From NCBI GenBank assembly GCA_934541105.1, contig CAKTDA010000001.1, positions 310,001 to 374,000 of the forward strand: a stretch of DNA of 64,000 nt. The letters are read 5' to 3'. Within the stretch, counting starts at the first letter, position 1, and every line of letters begins with the position of its first letter. Shown in pieces: positions 1-8,804 of this stretch. The notes beneath the pieces were generated by a model. The model saw only the letters and a list, made by a program, of their open reading frames with translations. It was not told the DNA's origin and did no database searches. Made by a program: the position numbers and the translations under genes. This DNA is from an uncultured Luteitalea sp. (GTDB taxonomy: Bacteria; Acidobacteriota; Vicinamibacteria; Vicinamibacterales; Vicinamibacteraceae).

Positions 1-3
1 CCA

Positions 4-1158
4 ATGATCTCGAACGGCGCGGCGCTGCCGGCCGACGCGCTCGACGCGGCGGCGGCAGCCGACAATGCGGTCAACAGCGGGCTCGCGGCGTGGCTGCGGC
101 AGGCGCGCCGGGTGCACACCGCGTACGGCGTGAGCATCGCCCGGCAGGCACTCGGCATCATCTCCTACTGGATGCGGCTGGGTACGCGCCGGCGCGAGTA
201 CTACCTCTACCGCCTCTACGATCCCGCTGTTCCACCCACGACCAAGCGCACGTTCCTGAGCAACGCGCGCTGGGACGACCTGGTGGACCGCATCAACCCG
301 CGGGCGTACCACTATCTCGTGGACGACAAGACTGCGTTCGGCACCACGCTGCGACGCTTCGGCATTGCCACCGCGGCCATCCACGACGTGTTCGACGTCT
401 CGCGGACGATGTTCCTCTCCGGCAGCGGCGCGCGCGACGCCGCCGCGTTCGCGCGGCATGTGCGGTCGCTCGCAGCACCCGGCATCGTCATCAAGGACGA
501 AGAAGGCCGCCAGGGCCATCACGTGCACGTGCTGCAACGCATCGACGATCGGTCCGTGCTGCTTGCCGACGGCCGCCGGCTCGGGCACGAGGAGTTCTTC
601 GCACGGCTGACCGAATCCGGCGTCCGGCGATTCGTGGTGCAGGAACGGCTGCGGCCGCACCCGGACCTGCGGCCCCTCGCCGGCGAGACCCTGGCGACGA
701 TCCGGCTCGTCACCTACATCGACGACCCGGGTGACGTCAGGGCGTTGCGCGCGACGATGCGCGTGCCCCTGCTCGATGCCGGCGTGGACAACTTCTCGGC
801 CGGCAACCTCGCGGCACCCATCGACCTCACGACGGGCGTGCTCGGCCAGGCGCTCGAGCGGGAGACCGGACGGCGCCACGCGCTGCACCCTCGAACAGGC
901 GCGCCACTCGAGGGTTTCGCGGTCCCCGATTGGCCAGCGGTGCTGCTCCTCGTTGCACGCGCGGCCCTGGCATTCGATCGCCTGCCGACCATCGGCTGGG
1001 ACGTCGCCATCACGGCCAGCGGACCCGTCCTCGTCGAGGGCAACTCGCGGTATCAGCTCAACGTGATCCAGATGCCACATGGCCGTGGCGTGTGGGAGGG
1101 TGACTTCCGCCGCTGGTGTGAGGCGCGCGCCGGATGGCGTCGGGGCTTGCCCCGATGA
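4..1158 (+). CDS. Sugar-transfer-associated ATP-grasp protein
   Basis: Cytoplasmic ATP-grasp enzyme of the type found beside glycosyltransferases (ATPgrasp_ST-like); such enzymes ligate a carboxylate to an amine or similar nucleophile using ATP. The ATP-binding stretch GIVIKDEEGRQGHH lies near residue 160, followed by VQERL, a conserved ETLATIRLVTY block and the terminal metal/nucleotide-binding segment VLVEGNSRYQ near residue 343. The ATG at base 4 is the first codon seen in this frame, but only three bases lie upstream, so the gene could begin outside the window. Its TGA overlaps the next gene's ATG (ATGA), so the two are translationally coupled. A second protein of the same family lies at 29475-30602. 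Substrate is unknown; an amino acid or sugar acid joined to an EPS precursor is inference. Confidence 0.8.
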   Translation: MISNGAALPADALDAAAAADNAVNSGLAAWLRQARRVHTAYGVSIARQALGIISYWMRLGTRRREYYLYRLYDPAVPPTTKRTFLSNARWDDLVDRINPRAYHYLVDDKTAFGTTLRRFGIATAAIHDVFDVSRTMFLSGSGARDAAAFARHVRSLAAPGIVIKDEEGRQGHHVHVLQRIDDRSVLLADGRRLGHEEFFARLTESGVRRFVVQERLRPHPDLRPLAGETLATIRLVTYIDDPGDVRALRATMRVPLLDAGVDNFSAGNLAAPIDLTTGVLGQALERETGRRHALHPRTGAPLEGFAVPDWPAVLLLVARAALAFDRLPTIGWDVAITASGPVLVEGNSRYQLNVIQMPHGRGVWEGDFRRWCEARAGWRRGLPR

Positions 1159-2591
1159 TGGCGCGACTCGGCATCTCCGCTGCATCGCTGCCGGACCCGA
1201 TGGCACGCGCGCTGAAGGCCGCGCGCAACCTCGTGGTGGACCCGCCGCCCCGCAACGCCACGCTGCGGATCGTGGGTGTCGCGGCCGATGGCGAGCACCT
1301 GACGCTGCGGTACGAGGCGCGGAAGCGGCCGTACGTGCACACCGTGACGCTGGCGCCTGGTCTCGGTCTCGATCACCTGCCGGCCACACTCCGCGAGGAC
1401 CTGCTGCTGGCGCTCGCGCTCGCGACGGCCCCGCACCTGTTCGTCCTGACGGATTTCGCGACCGTGCGGGCCGACGTCGGCTCGCTGACCGCAGCGCAGC
1501 GCTCGTTCTGGGCGTGGTACCTGCGCGGCGGCCTCGGCGAGTTCCGCTACCACCAGGGCCTCGATCCCTCGCGCCACATCGAGGTCGTGGCACCGGACCG
1601 CCCATCACGAGACGCGATCGACCTGCCGGAGCCACGCGAGGCGGCCATCGTGCTCAACGGCGGCGGCAAGGACACGATCGTCGCCGCCGAACTCGTGCGC
1701 GCCATCGGCATGCCGTTCGAGTGGATGAGCAACAACCCCGTGCGCGCGATGCGCGATGTCGTCGCCGCGGCGCCGGCATGTCCGTCGCACGAGGTGCGAT
1801 TCAGTCGCGACGCCGACGCCAAGCGCGATGGACGGTACGACCGACGTCACGTGCCGCACGTCGCCGCGTACCTGATGCTCGGTGTGCTCACGGCACTCGC
1901 CCGCGGCTGCCGGTACGTGATCGTCGGGAACGAGCGCTCGGCCGACTTCGGCAACGTGCACGTGAACGGCGTCGAGGTGAACCACCAGTTCTCGAAGTCG
2001 TACGACTTCGAGGCGGCATTCCAGGCCCACGTCTGCGACGCCCTGGCGCTGCCGGTGCATGCCTTCAGCATCCTGCGGCCGTTCTACGAGGTTCGGCTGG
2101 CGCAGATCGTCAGCCGGCGTCCGGAGTACTTCGACGCGTTCGTCAGCTGCAACAGGCAGGGTGCCGAGAGTGTCTGGTGCGGCGACTGCCCCAAGTGTGC
2201 GTTCATCGCGCTCGCGCTCGGCCCTTTCCTGGACCTCTCCGATCTGCGTCGCATCTTCGGGTTCGACGTCGTCTCGCGACCGGCGATCCGCCGCCACTGG
2301 CTGGCGCTCGTCCGCGAGGGCGTCAAGCCGTGGGAGTGCGTCGGAACGAAGGACGAATCGCGGCTGGCGCTCGCCCTGCTCCTGAAGCGACACGGCGACC
2401 TCGAGTTCGCCGAACCCCCGACGCGGTCCGATCTCGAAGCCGAGGTCCACGGGATCGACATCGCGACGGCCCGCGCCACGTTCGTCGAAGGCTTCCACGA
2501 GCCGCATGGCATCCCCTCCCACCTGACGCCTGCCGTGCGTGCCGCCGCGGACCGTCTCCTCGGTGACGCGCAGCGGGAGCCCGCGACATGA
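1155..2591 (+). CDS. MurL-like UDP-MurNAc-peptide epimerase family protein
   Basis: About 478 aa. A P-loop-like motif NGGGKDT near residue 168, the block VEVNHQFSKSYDFE near residue 275 and a cysteine cluster WCGDCPKCAF near residue 341 match my recollection of MurL, which uses ATP to epimerise the terminal L-Glu of UDP-MurNAc-L-Ala-L-Glu. No MurD-type partner is visible. The neighbours are an ATP-grasp ligase and a glycosyltransferase, so it may instead act on an amino acid attached to an EPS sugar (inference). I start it at ATG 1155, which overlaps the upstream TGA as ATGA; an in-frame ATG at 1134 would give a longer and less typical overlap. Family assignment is moderately sure; a generic PP-loop ATPase is the alternative. 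Confidence 0.6.
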   Translation: MMARLGISAASLPDPMARALKAARNLVVDPPPRNATLRIVGVAADGEHLTLRYEARKRPYVHTVTLAPGLGLDHLPATLREDLLLALALATAPHLFVLTDFATVRADVGSLTAAQRSFWAWYLRGGLGEFRYHQGLDPSRHIEVVAPDRPSRDAIDLPEPREAAIVLNGGGKDTIVAAELVRAIGMPFEWMSNNPVRAMRDVVAAAPACPSHEVRFSRDADAKRDGRYDRRHVPHVAAYLMLGVLTALARGCRYVIVGNERSADFGNVHVNGVEVNHQFSKSYDFEAAFQAHVCDALALPVHAFSILRPFYEVRLAQIVSRRPEYFDAFVSCNRQGAESVWCGDCPKCAFIALALGPFLDLSDLRRIFGFDVVSRPAIRRHWLALVREGVKPWECVGTKDESRLALALLLKRHGDLEFAEPPTRSDLEAEVHGIDIATARATFVEGFHEPHGIPSHLTPAVRAAADRLLGDAQREPAT

Positions 2592-5047
2592 CGCCCTGGG
2601 CCGTCTTCGCCCTCGTCTGCCTCGGCGCGCTGGCGTACGTGTTCGTGGGCTATCCGCTGCTGCTGCGCCTCATCATCCACGTCCGCGGCCCGCGCGCCGT
2701 CGCCAAGGACGACATCACACCCACCGTCTCGCTCGTGATCTCGGCGTTCAACGAGGCGGACGTGATTGCCGCCAAGCTGCAGAACGCCGTGACCCTCGAC
2801 TATCCGCGAGACCTCCTCCAGATCGTCGTGATCTCGGATGCATCCGACGATGGGACGGACGCCATCGTGGAGGGGTTCGCCGCACGTGGCGTCGAACTGC
2901 AGCGCCAGGCGCAGCGGCGCGGCAAGACGGCCGGGCTCAATGCGGTCGTGCCGCACCTCCGCGGCGAGGTCGTCGTCTTCTCGGACGCGAACGCGATGTA
3001 CCAGCCGGACGCGATCAGGAAGCTGGTGCGCAACTTCGCCGATCCGTCGGTCGGGTGCGTCACCGGTGAAGCACGCTACGAAGACGCCGGCAATGCGACG
3101 GCGGAGGCCGGCGAGGGCGTGTACTGGTCGTACGAGCTGCAGCTCAAGCAGCTCGAGACCGCGGTCGGCTCGAGCGTCGGCGGCGACGGCGCGATCTACG
3201 CCATCCGTCGAACACTCTGGCAGACACTGCCGGAGGACGGCATCAACGACTTCCTGAACCCCCTGCAGATCGTGGCCGCCGGCTGGCGCGGCGTCTACGA
3301 GCCGGAAGCGGTCGCGCTCGAAGAGGCTGCGGGCGAGACGAAGAAGGAGTATCGCCGCCGCGTGCGCATCGTGAGCCGCAGCTGGCGCGCCGTCTTCCAG
3401 GCTGCCGACGTGCTCAAGCCCTGGCGTGTGGGCTTCTTCGCGGTCTCGGTCTTCTCGCACAAGGTGCTGCGCTGGTGGTCAGGGCTCTTCGCCGTCGGAC
3501 TGGCCGTCGGGATGGCCGGCGTGCTCCTGCCGAGGCTCGCCCTTGTCTCGACCCGGACGCTCGCGGTGCTGGCCGTTGCCGCGGCCGCGTTGCTGCTCGT
3601 GCGACCCGTGCGTCGGACCATCCGTCTCGCGACGTATTTCTTCGTGCTGACGTCCGCGTCGCTCGTCGGCATCTTCCGGGGCAGCACCGGGCAGGTCTCG
3701 GGCGTGTGGAGCCCGCCACGCCAGGACTCGCGCGGCGCCACACGCCGCGTCGTGGACACCTGGTCGGCAGTCGCGCTGGCCACCTCCGTGGTCGCGTTGT
3801 CGCTGCTGGGTTACGAGCTCCAGTTGCATCCTGATACGGCCAGGCTGATCTTCTGGCTCTCCCTCGGTTTACTGGGCTACGTGTTTGTCGGCTACCCGCT
3901 GGTGTTGTGGGCCGCACGATTGGTGTATCGCCGGCCCGTCAGCGCCGACGACACCCTGCTGCCGACCGTGTGCGTGCTCGTGGCGGCCAACGACGAGGGG
4001 CGCGTCATCGGCGCGAAGGTCCGCAACACGCTGACGCTCGATTACCCGGCGGATCGCCTGCGCCTCGTCGTCGCATCCGATGGGTCGGTGGACGACACGA
4101 ACGCCATCGTGGCGTCGTGCGACGACCCGCGGGTGACGCTGCACGCCTACCCGATGCGACGTGGGAAGATTGCCGCCCTCGCCGATGCCGTGGCCGACGT
4201 CCGCGACGACGTGCTGGTGCTGTCGGACGCCAACGCCTTCCTGCACGCGGACGCGATCCGGGCCCTCGTGCGCAACTTCGGCGACCCGGAGGTGGGCGCC
4301 GTGAGCGGCGACGTCGTACTCACCGGCGAGCGCGCGGCCCTCGCGGCGGCCGAGGACCTGTACTACCGCTACGAGCGCTGGCTGCAGGGCGCCGAGTCCG
4401 AACTCGGATCGATGGTCGGCGTGGACGGCGCGCTCTACGCGGTGCGTCGCGAGTACTTCGTCGCCCCGCCGCCCGACACCGTGCTCGACGACATGGCCGT
4501 GCCGTTCGCGGTCGGGCGGCAGGGTCGGCGTGTCGTCTTCGAGCCGCAGGCGCTCGCGCACGAGGTGGGATCGCGCAGTGCATGGGAGGAGTTCGCACGC
4601 AAGAGCCGCATCGTCGCCGGCGCCGTGCAGTTGCTGCGGCGGGGGCGACGCCAGATCCCGTGGCGGCAACCGCAGATCGTCTTCTCGCTGCTGTCACACA
4701 AGGTGCTGCGCTGGGCCTCGCCGGTGCTGCTCGCCGTCTTCCTGACGGCGGCCTTTGCGCTGCGGACCACGGCGTTCGAGTTCACGCTGCTGTGGTACGC
4801 GACCGTGTGCACGCTCGTCGTGGGTCTGCTCGGGTGCGTGCCGGCCTGGCGGAAGTTCACGCCAATCGCGGTCTGCTACTACTTCTGCATGGTGCACCTG
4901 GCGGCCGCGGTCGGCCTGCTCCGCGGGCTCTTCGGCAAGCAGGGCGCGCGGTGGGAACGTTTCGAACGCCCACCGCACCAGGCGTCGGCGAGTCTGAGCC
5001 GGCCCCACGCGCCGGTCGACACAGCGTCTCGTGGTGGGATGCCGTGA
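2588..5047 (+). CDS. Double-headed GT2 glycosyltransferase (tandem duplication)
   Basis: 819 aa, about twice the usual length for a membrane GT2 enzyme. It holds two complete GT2 modules, roughly residues 45-390 and 440-800. Each begins with a membrane segment carrying YVFVGYPL and has a GT-A fold with an SDANA acid motif (near 132 and 545), DGAIYAIRR or DGALYAVRR (near 200 and 613), an ND/DD catalytic-base region (INDF; LDDMAVP), an arginine-rich acceptor segment, then SHKVLRW and a membrane helix pair. Both active sites look intact, so one chain could add two sugars or act processively. Start ATG overlaps the previous TGA (ATGA). The family resembles N-acetylglucosaminyl/hyaluronan-type transferases; donor sugars are unknown. 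Confidence 0.88.
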   Translation: MTPWAVFALVCLGALAYVFVGYPLLLRLIIHVRGPRAVAKDDITPTVSLVISAFNEADVIAAKLQNAVTLDYPRDLLQIVVISDASDDGTDAIVEGFAARGVELQRQAQRRGKTAGLNAVVPHLRGEVVVFSDANAMYQPDAIRKLVRNFADPSVGCVTGEARYEDAGNATAEAGEGVYWSYELQLKQLETAVGSSVGGDGAIYAIRRTLWQTLPEDGINDFLNPLQIVAAGWRGVYEPEAVALEEAAGETKKEYRRRVRIVSRSWRAVFQAADVLKPWRVGFFAVSVFSHKVLRWWSGLFAVGLAVGMAGVLLPRLALVSTRTLAVLAVAAAALLLVRPVRRTIRLATYFFVLTSASLVGIFRGSTGQVSGVWSPPRQDSRGATRRVVDTWSAVALATSVVALSLLGYELQLHPDTARLIFWLSLGLLGYVFVGYPLVLWAARLVYRRPVSADDTLLPTVCVLVAANDEGRVIGAKVRNTLTLDYPADRLRLVVASDGSVDDTNAIVASCDDPRVTLHAYPMRRGKIAALADAVADVRDDVLVLSDANAFLHADAIRALVRNFGDPEVGAVSGDVVLTGERAALAAAEDLYYRYERWLQGAESELGSMVGVDGALYAVRREYFVAPPPDTVLDDMAVPFAVGRQGRRVVFEPQALAHEVGSRSAWEEFARKSRIVAGAVQLLRRGRRQIPWRQPQIVFSLLSHKVLRWASPVLLAVFLTAAFALRTTAFEFTLLWYATVCTLVVGLLGCVPAWRKFTPIAVCYYFCMVHLAAAVGLLRGLFGKQGARWERFERPPHQASASLSRPHAPVDTASRGGMP

Positions 5048-6057
5048 GCGTCGTCGTTCGCGAACTCTGCCTCCCTGACGACATCGATCGAATCGTCGCG
5101 TTTCACAACGCCAACCGTGCGGTGCCAGCAACCCGGCGGCGCTTCGAATGGGCGTACTTGGAGAACCCATACGGCCTTGCCCGTGCCTGGGCAGCCGAGG
5201 ACGCCGGCACGCTCGTGGGCGTCGGCGTCGTTTTCCCGCGACTCGTGAGACTGCCCGACGGCAGGCGCGTGCGCGCGTGGACCACGGGCGATCTCTCGGT
5301 GTCGGTCTCGCACCGCCGTCAGGGCATCGCGTCCGCTCTGCGCCGGGTCACCCGCTCGGCCGTGGATGGTGGCGACAGCGAAATGTTGTTCGCAATCCCG
5401 AACGCTCAGGCCACGGGCGTCCACGAGAAGGCGGGCTACTGGCAGCTCGGGCGCCTCGAGCGCTTCGTGCGATTGCTGGCACCCCCCGTACCGGAACCCC
5501 TGCGCCGCCTCACGCGAAGCACCGTGCAGTTGTTCATCAGAGGATGCCCCGGCCCGGTGCCGGCATACGACATCGTGGAACCTGATGCCGATGACGCGAC
5601 CCTGGCGTCCCTTGGGGATCTGTACGAACGGGCGGCGCCGTCGCTCGGCGCAACGGTCGTGCGTTCCGGGGCGTACCTGCGCTGGCGATTCCTGAACAAT
5701 CCACGGGCTCCGGCTCGCCTGCTCATCCTCGATACAGGTAGGCGGCCTCGCGCATATGCCGCCGTCGTGGATCGGGGAGTGTCCCTGTATTTGCGGGACT
5801 GGATCGTTGAAGATTCTGACGCCGTTCCGATGCTCGTCCGCGCGGTCGTCGACCATGCCAACGGGCTCGGAAAGGCGTGGCTCTCGGCTGCAGCGCTGCA
5901 CGCGCATCCCCACGCGCAAGCCTTGCTCGGGTGCGGCTTCAGGCGTCGTCACGACGCAACCGACGTCAAGCTCTACGTACCAGCGGACAAGCCCTGGCAC
6001 GACGATGTGAGAGTGGCCGCGCAGTGGTACATGACCGGGGGCGACCCCGATGTCTGA
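5044..6057 (+). CDS. GNAT-family N-acetyltransferase
   Basis: 337 aa. The N-terminal half carries a GNAT acetyl-CoA fold, with TTGDLSVSVSHRRQGIASAL near residue 80 as motif A (R/Q-x-x-G-x-A). The C-terminal half resembles a second, degenerate GNAT-like domain. The start is a GTG at 5044 that overlaps the upstream stop as GTGA; no in-frame ATG is close by, and the frame is open far upstream only as a shadow of the GT2 gene. It overlaps the following glycosyltransferase by 8 bp. It probably N-acetylates an amino sugar or amino-acid substituent of the EPS precursor; the substrate is inference. Confidence 0.78.
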   Translation: MSVVVRELCLPDDIDRIVAFHNANRAVPATRRRFEWAYLENPYGLARAWAAEDAGTLVGVGVVFPRLVRLPDGRRVRAWTTGDLSVSVSHRRQGIASALRRVTRSAVDGGDSEMLFAIPNAQATGVHEKAGYWQLGRLERFVRLLAPPVPEPLRRLTRSTVQLFIRGCPGPVPAYDIVEPDADDATLASLGDLYERAAPSLGATVVRSGAYLRWRFLNNPRAPARLLILDTGRRPRAYAAVVDRGVSLYLRDWIVEDSDAVPMLVRAVVDHANGLGKAWLSAAALHAHPHAQALLGCGFRRRHDATDVKLYVPADKPWHDDVRVAAQWYMTGGDPDV

Positions 6058-7294
6058 TTCGCGCGCGCGACAGCACCTGCACATGTCTCCCGCACTCGGC
6101 ATCCCGGCAGGAACCGACCACGCGGCATCTCCGCGTCAGATGGGTGCTCCGGCAAGACCGCTGCGCATTGCGATCCTGTCTACGCACCTGCACGGCGGTG
6201 GCAAGGAGACCTTCATCGTCCACCTGGCAAACACGCTCGCCGCCATGGGCCACGCGCCGCATGTCGTGTGCTTCGATCGCGCAGGCAGGTTGGCGCGATC
6301 GCTGCGCGCCGACGTGCCGCTCGTCGAGTTCCGACGGTCCGGCAACGACCCGCGCCTGCTCGTCGCGCTCTCCCGCTTCCTGCGCCGTGCGCGCATCGAC
6401 GTGATCCACTCGAACAACTGGGGCACGCTCGTCGAAGCCGTCCTCGCCGCCTGGCGGCGCGGGACGCCCGTGGTACACACGCAGCACGGGCTCGACTACG
6501 AAACCGGCATGTCGCGACAGACGCGCACGCAAGGGGTTCGTGGCGTGGTCCTGCGCGCCGCGACACGCCGATTGCACAGCCTCGTCGCGGTGTCTCCGGA
6601 GGTCGGCGAGATGCTGCGGACCGAATGGCGTGTGCCGTCCGCCCGTGTTCACGTGATCACGAATGGCGTGCCCGTCGCGCCGGTGCGAGTGGACGGGGCC
6701 ACGCGCGCGGGGCGGCGCCGGGCGCTCGGCCTGTCCGACACCGATCACGCGATCGTGTGTGTGGCGTACCTGCGACCCGTGAAGAACTTCCCGGTCCTCG
6801 TCCGCGCGGTTGCGTCCCTGCCGCGTGAACTCCGCGCACGCCTCTTCATCGTCGGCGTCGGCCCGTCCGAACCCGAGATCCGCGAGGCGGTTGCCGCGTG
6901 CGACGCCGAGGACCGCGTGACGTTCCTCGGATCGCGCACCGACGTCACCGAGATACTCCCGCTCTTCGACACGTTCGCGCTCGCAAGCGCGTCCGAGGGA
7001 ATCTCGATCTCGATTCTCGAGGCCATGGCCGCGGGGCTGCCTGTCGTTGCCACGCGCGTCGGCGGCACTCCCCTGCTGGTGGACGAGGATGCCACGGGCC
7101 TGCTGGTGCCTCCCGGAGATGCCGAGGCCCTCGGGCGCGCGCTCGAGCATCTGGCGCGATCGGCCGACGAACGCCACCGCATGGGTACTGCCGCACGCGA
7201 ACGGGCCCGGGATCGTTTTTCAATCGAACGCATGACCCACGACTACCTGCAGGTGTTCGACGCGGCGCGCATGGTCGGAGACGCACGTGCCTGA
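6050..7294 (+). CDS. GT4-family glycosyltransferase
   Basis: 414 aa GT-B enzyme. After a roughly 35-residue unstructured leader, the Rossmann start LRIAILSTHLHGGGKE and an IHSNNWG motif form the acceptor domain. The nucleotide-sugar half carries VAYLRPVKNFPVLV, GVGPSEPEI and the donor-binding E-x7-E region ASEGISISILEAMAAGLPVV. This is typical of WecB/CapM-like hexosyltransferases acting on lipid-linked EPS intermediates at the cytoplasmic membrane. ATG 6050 gives an 8-bp overlap with the GNAT gene. Donor and linkage cannot be read from sequence. Confidence 0.88.
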   Translation: MSDSRARQHLHMSPALGIPAGTDHAASPRQMGAPARPLRIAILSTHLHGGGKETFIVHLANTLAAMGHAPHVVCFDRAGRLARSLRADVPLVEFRRSGNDPRLLVALSRFLRRARIDVIHSNNWGTLVEAVLAAWRRGTPVVHTQHGLDYETGMSRQTRTQGVRGVVLRAATRRLHSLVAVSPEVGEMLRTEWRVPSARVHVITNGVPVAPVRVDGATRAGRRRALGLSDTDHAIVCVAYLRPVKNFPVLVRAVASLPRELRARLFIVGVGPSEPEIREAVAACDAEDRVTFLGSRTDVTEILPLFDTFALASASEGISISILEAMAAGLPVVATRVGGTPLLVDEDATGLLVPPGDAEALGRALEHLARSADERHRMGTAARERARDRFSIERMTHDYLQVFDAARMVGDARA

Positions 7295-8804
7295 TCCGCG
7301 GCACGAGGAACTCCCGGGCAAGGGGCTCAACCGCGCCGTCAAGCGCGGCATGATCTGGCTGGCGGTCGAACGGGGCGGCCTTCAGGTGCTGAACCTGGTT
7401 GCAAGCGCCGTCCTCGCACGCCTCCTCGGCCCTGCCGCGTTCGGCATCATGGGCATGTCGGCGCTCTTCACCGGCGTGTCGCGGCGGCTGGTCAACCTCG
7501 GCTTCGGCGCGGCGGTCATCAGGCGCAAGGACGTCAGGCCCGATCACTTCTCCACGCTGTTCGTGCTGACGATGCTCGTCAACACGACGATCTGCCTGTC
7601 GCTCGTGGCGATCTCGCCGTTCGCGGGCCGCTACTTCGACAACCCCCTCGTCGGTCAGGTGCTCCGGTGGATGTCGCTCATTTTCGTGCTGCGGGCGATC
7701 GGCACCGTGCCGTCCGCGATGCTGCGCAGGCGGCTCGATTTCGAGTCGAATGCGTACGCGTCGTTCGTGGATGCGGGAGTCAAGATGCTCGTGAGCGTGC
7801 CGCTCGCCTGGTATGGCCACGGCGTCTGGGCACTCGTCTACGGCGAACTCGCCGGCAGCCTCGCCGACAAGCTGTATCTCGCGTGGCGCGCCCGCTGGGT
7901 GCCGAGCCTTCGCGTGACCCGCGCGGCCGTGAACGATCTCTTCGTGTTCGGCATGACGATGTCGGTGCGCGGCCTCGTGGGCTACGCCGCCGAGAACATC
8001 GACAACCTGCTCGTCGGCAAGTCGCTCGGGATGGTGGCGCTCGGCTACTACGAGAAGTCCTACAACCTGATGCGCATGCCGGTGGCCGAGCTGAGCTCGC
8101 GGCTGGGCGTGGTGCTCTTCCCCGCCCTTGCGCGCATCCAGGACGAGCCGGGGCGCTTCCGGGCCGCCTTCCGCAAGGCCCTGCTCGGGATGTCGGTCGT
8201 CGGCTTCCCGCTGTTTGCGACGCTCGTCATCCTCGGCGGCCCCATCATCAGCATCCTGTATGGTCCCAAGTGGCTGGCGGCGATCGTGCCCTTCCAGATC
8301 CTGTGCGCGTCGGGGCCCCTGCGCATGGGCGCGCAGCTGTGCACGAGCGCCATCGACGCCTGCGGCAACCTGCGGCAGGACCTCTGGCGCCGCTTCCTCG
8401 GTCTCGGCATCCTCGTGACGCTCGTGTTCATCGGGATCCGCTGGGGGCTCCCGGGCGTGGCCGGTGCCGTGCTGCTCTCGAACATGATCGCGTTCATGCT
8501 GCTCATCACGCTCCTCCACCGTGTCACTCCGCTGCGGATGACGGACGTGCTCGGCTCGCAGGCCCTGCCGGCCGGCGCCACGGTGCTGCTCGCCGCCGTC
8601 GAACTGGCCATCCTCTTCACGGGCCTGCGTCACGGCTGGCCGGCGTTCCTGATTCTCGCCGCCGCCGCGCCTGCCGGCCTTGCCGCCTACGGACTCGGCC
8701 TCTACGTCTTCCGGACGGCGCCGCTGACCGCTCTCTGGCTGGAGCTGACCGGCGACGTGCGCTCGGCCCTGCCCTGGGGCCCTCACGCAGGACGACGGGC
8801 ATGA
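7287..8804 (+). CDS. Wzx-type polysaccharide flippase (MOP superfamily)
   Basis: 505 aa polytopic membrane protein with about 12-14 hydrophobic helices in two halves and the N-terminal signature GMIWLAVERGGLQVLNLVASA seen in PST/Wzx exporters of the WzxC type. The cytoplasmic loop NIDNLLVGKSLGMVALGYY is characteristic of the group. It should flip undecaprenyl-pyrophosphate-linked repeat units to the periplasm for a Wzy-like polymerase; the O-antigen ligase/polymerase at 20736-22064 is a possible partner. Start is GTG 7287, overlapping the upstream gene by 8 bp. Confidence 0.88.
   Translation: MPDPRHEELPGKGLNRAVKRGMIWLAVERGGLQVLNLVASAVLARLLGPAAFGIMGMSALFTGVSRRLVNLGFGAAVIRRKDVRPDHFSTLFVLTMLVNTTICLSLVAISPFAGRYFDNPLVGQVLRWMSLIFVLRAIGTVPSAMLRRRLDFESNAYASFVDAGVKMLVSVPLAWYGHGVWALVYGELAGSLADKLYLAWRARWVPSLRVTRAAVNDLFVFGMTMSVRGLVGYAAENIDNLLVGKSLGMVALGYYEKSYNLMRMPVAELSSRLGVVLFPALARIQDEPGRFRAAFRKALLGMSVVGFPLFATLVILGGPIISILYGPKWLAAIVPFQILCASGPLRMGAQLCTSAIDACGNLRQDLWRRFLGLGILVTLVFIGIRWGLPGVAGAVLLSNMIAFMLLITLLHRVTPLRMTDVLGSQALPAGATVLLAAVELAILFTGLRHGWPAFLILAAAAPAGLAAYGLGLYVFRTAPLTALWLELTGDVRSALPWGPHAGRRA

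Noticed and set aside
3907..6057. 716-codon open frame running through the GT2 gene into the GNAT gene
   Set aside because: Only the part after GTG 5044 has GNAT motifs; the rest is an arginine-rich antisense-like shadow of the GT2 coding frame in high-GC DNA.
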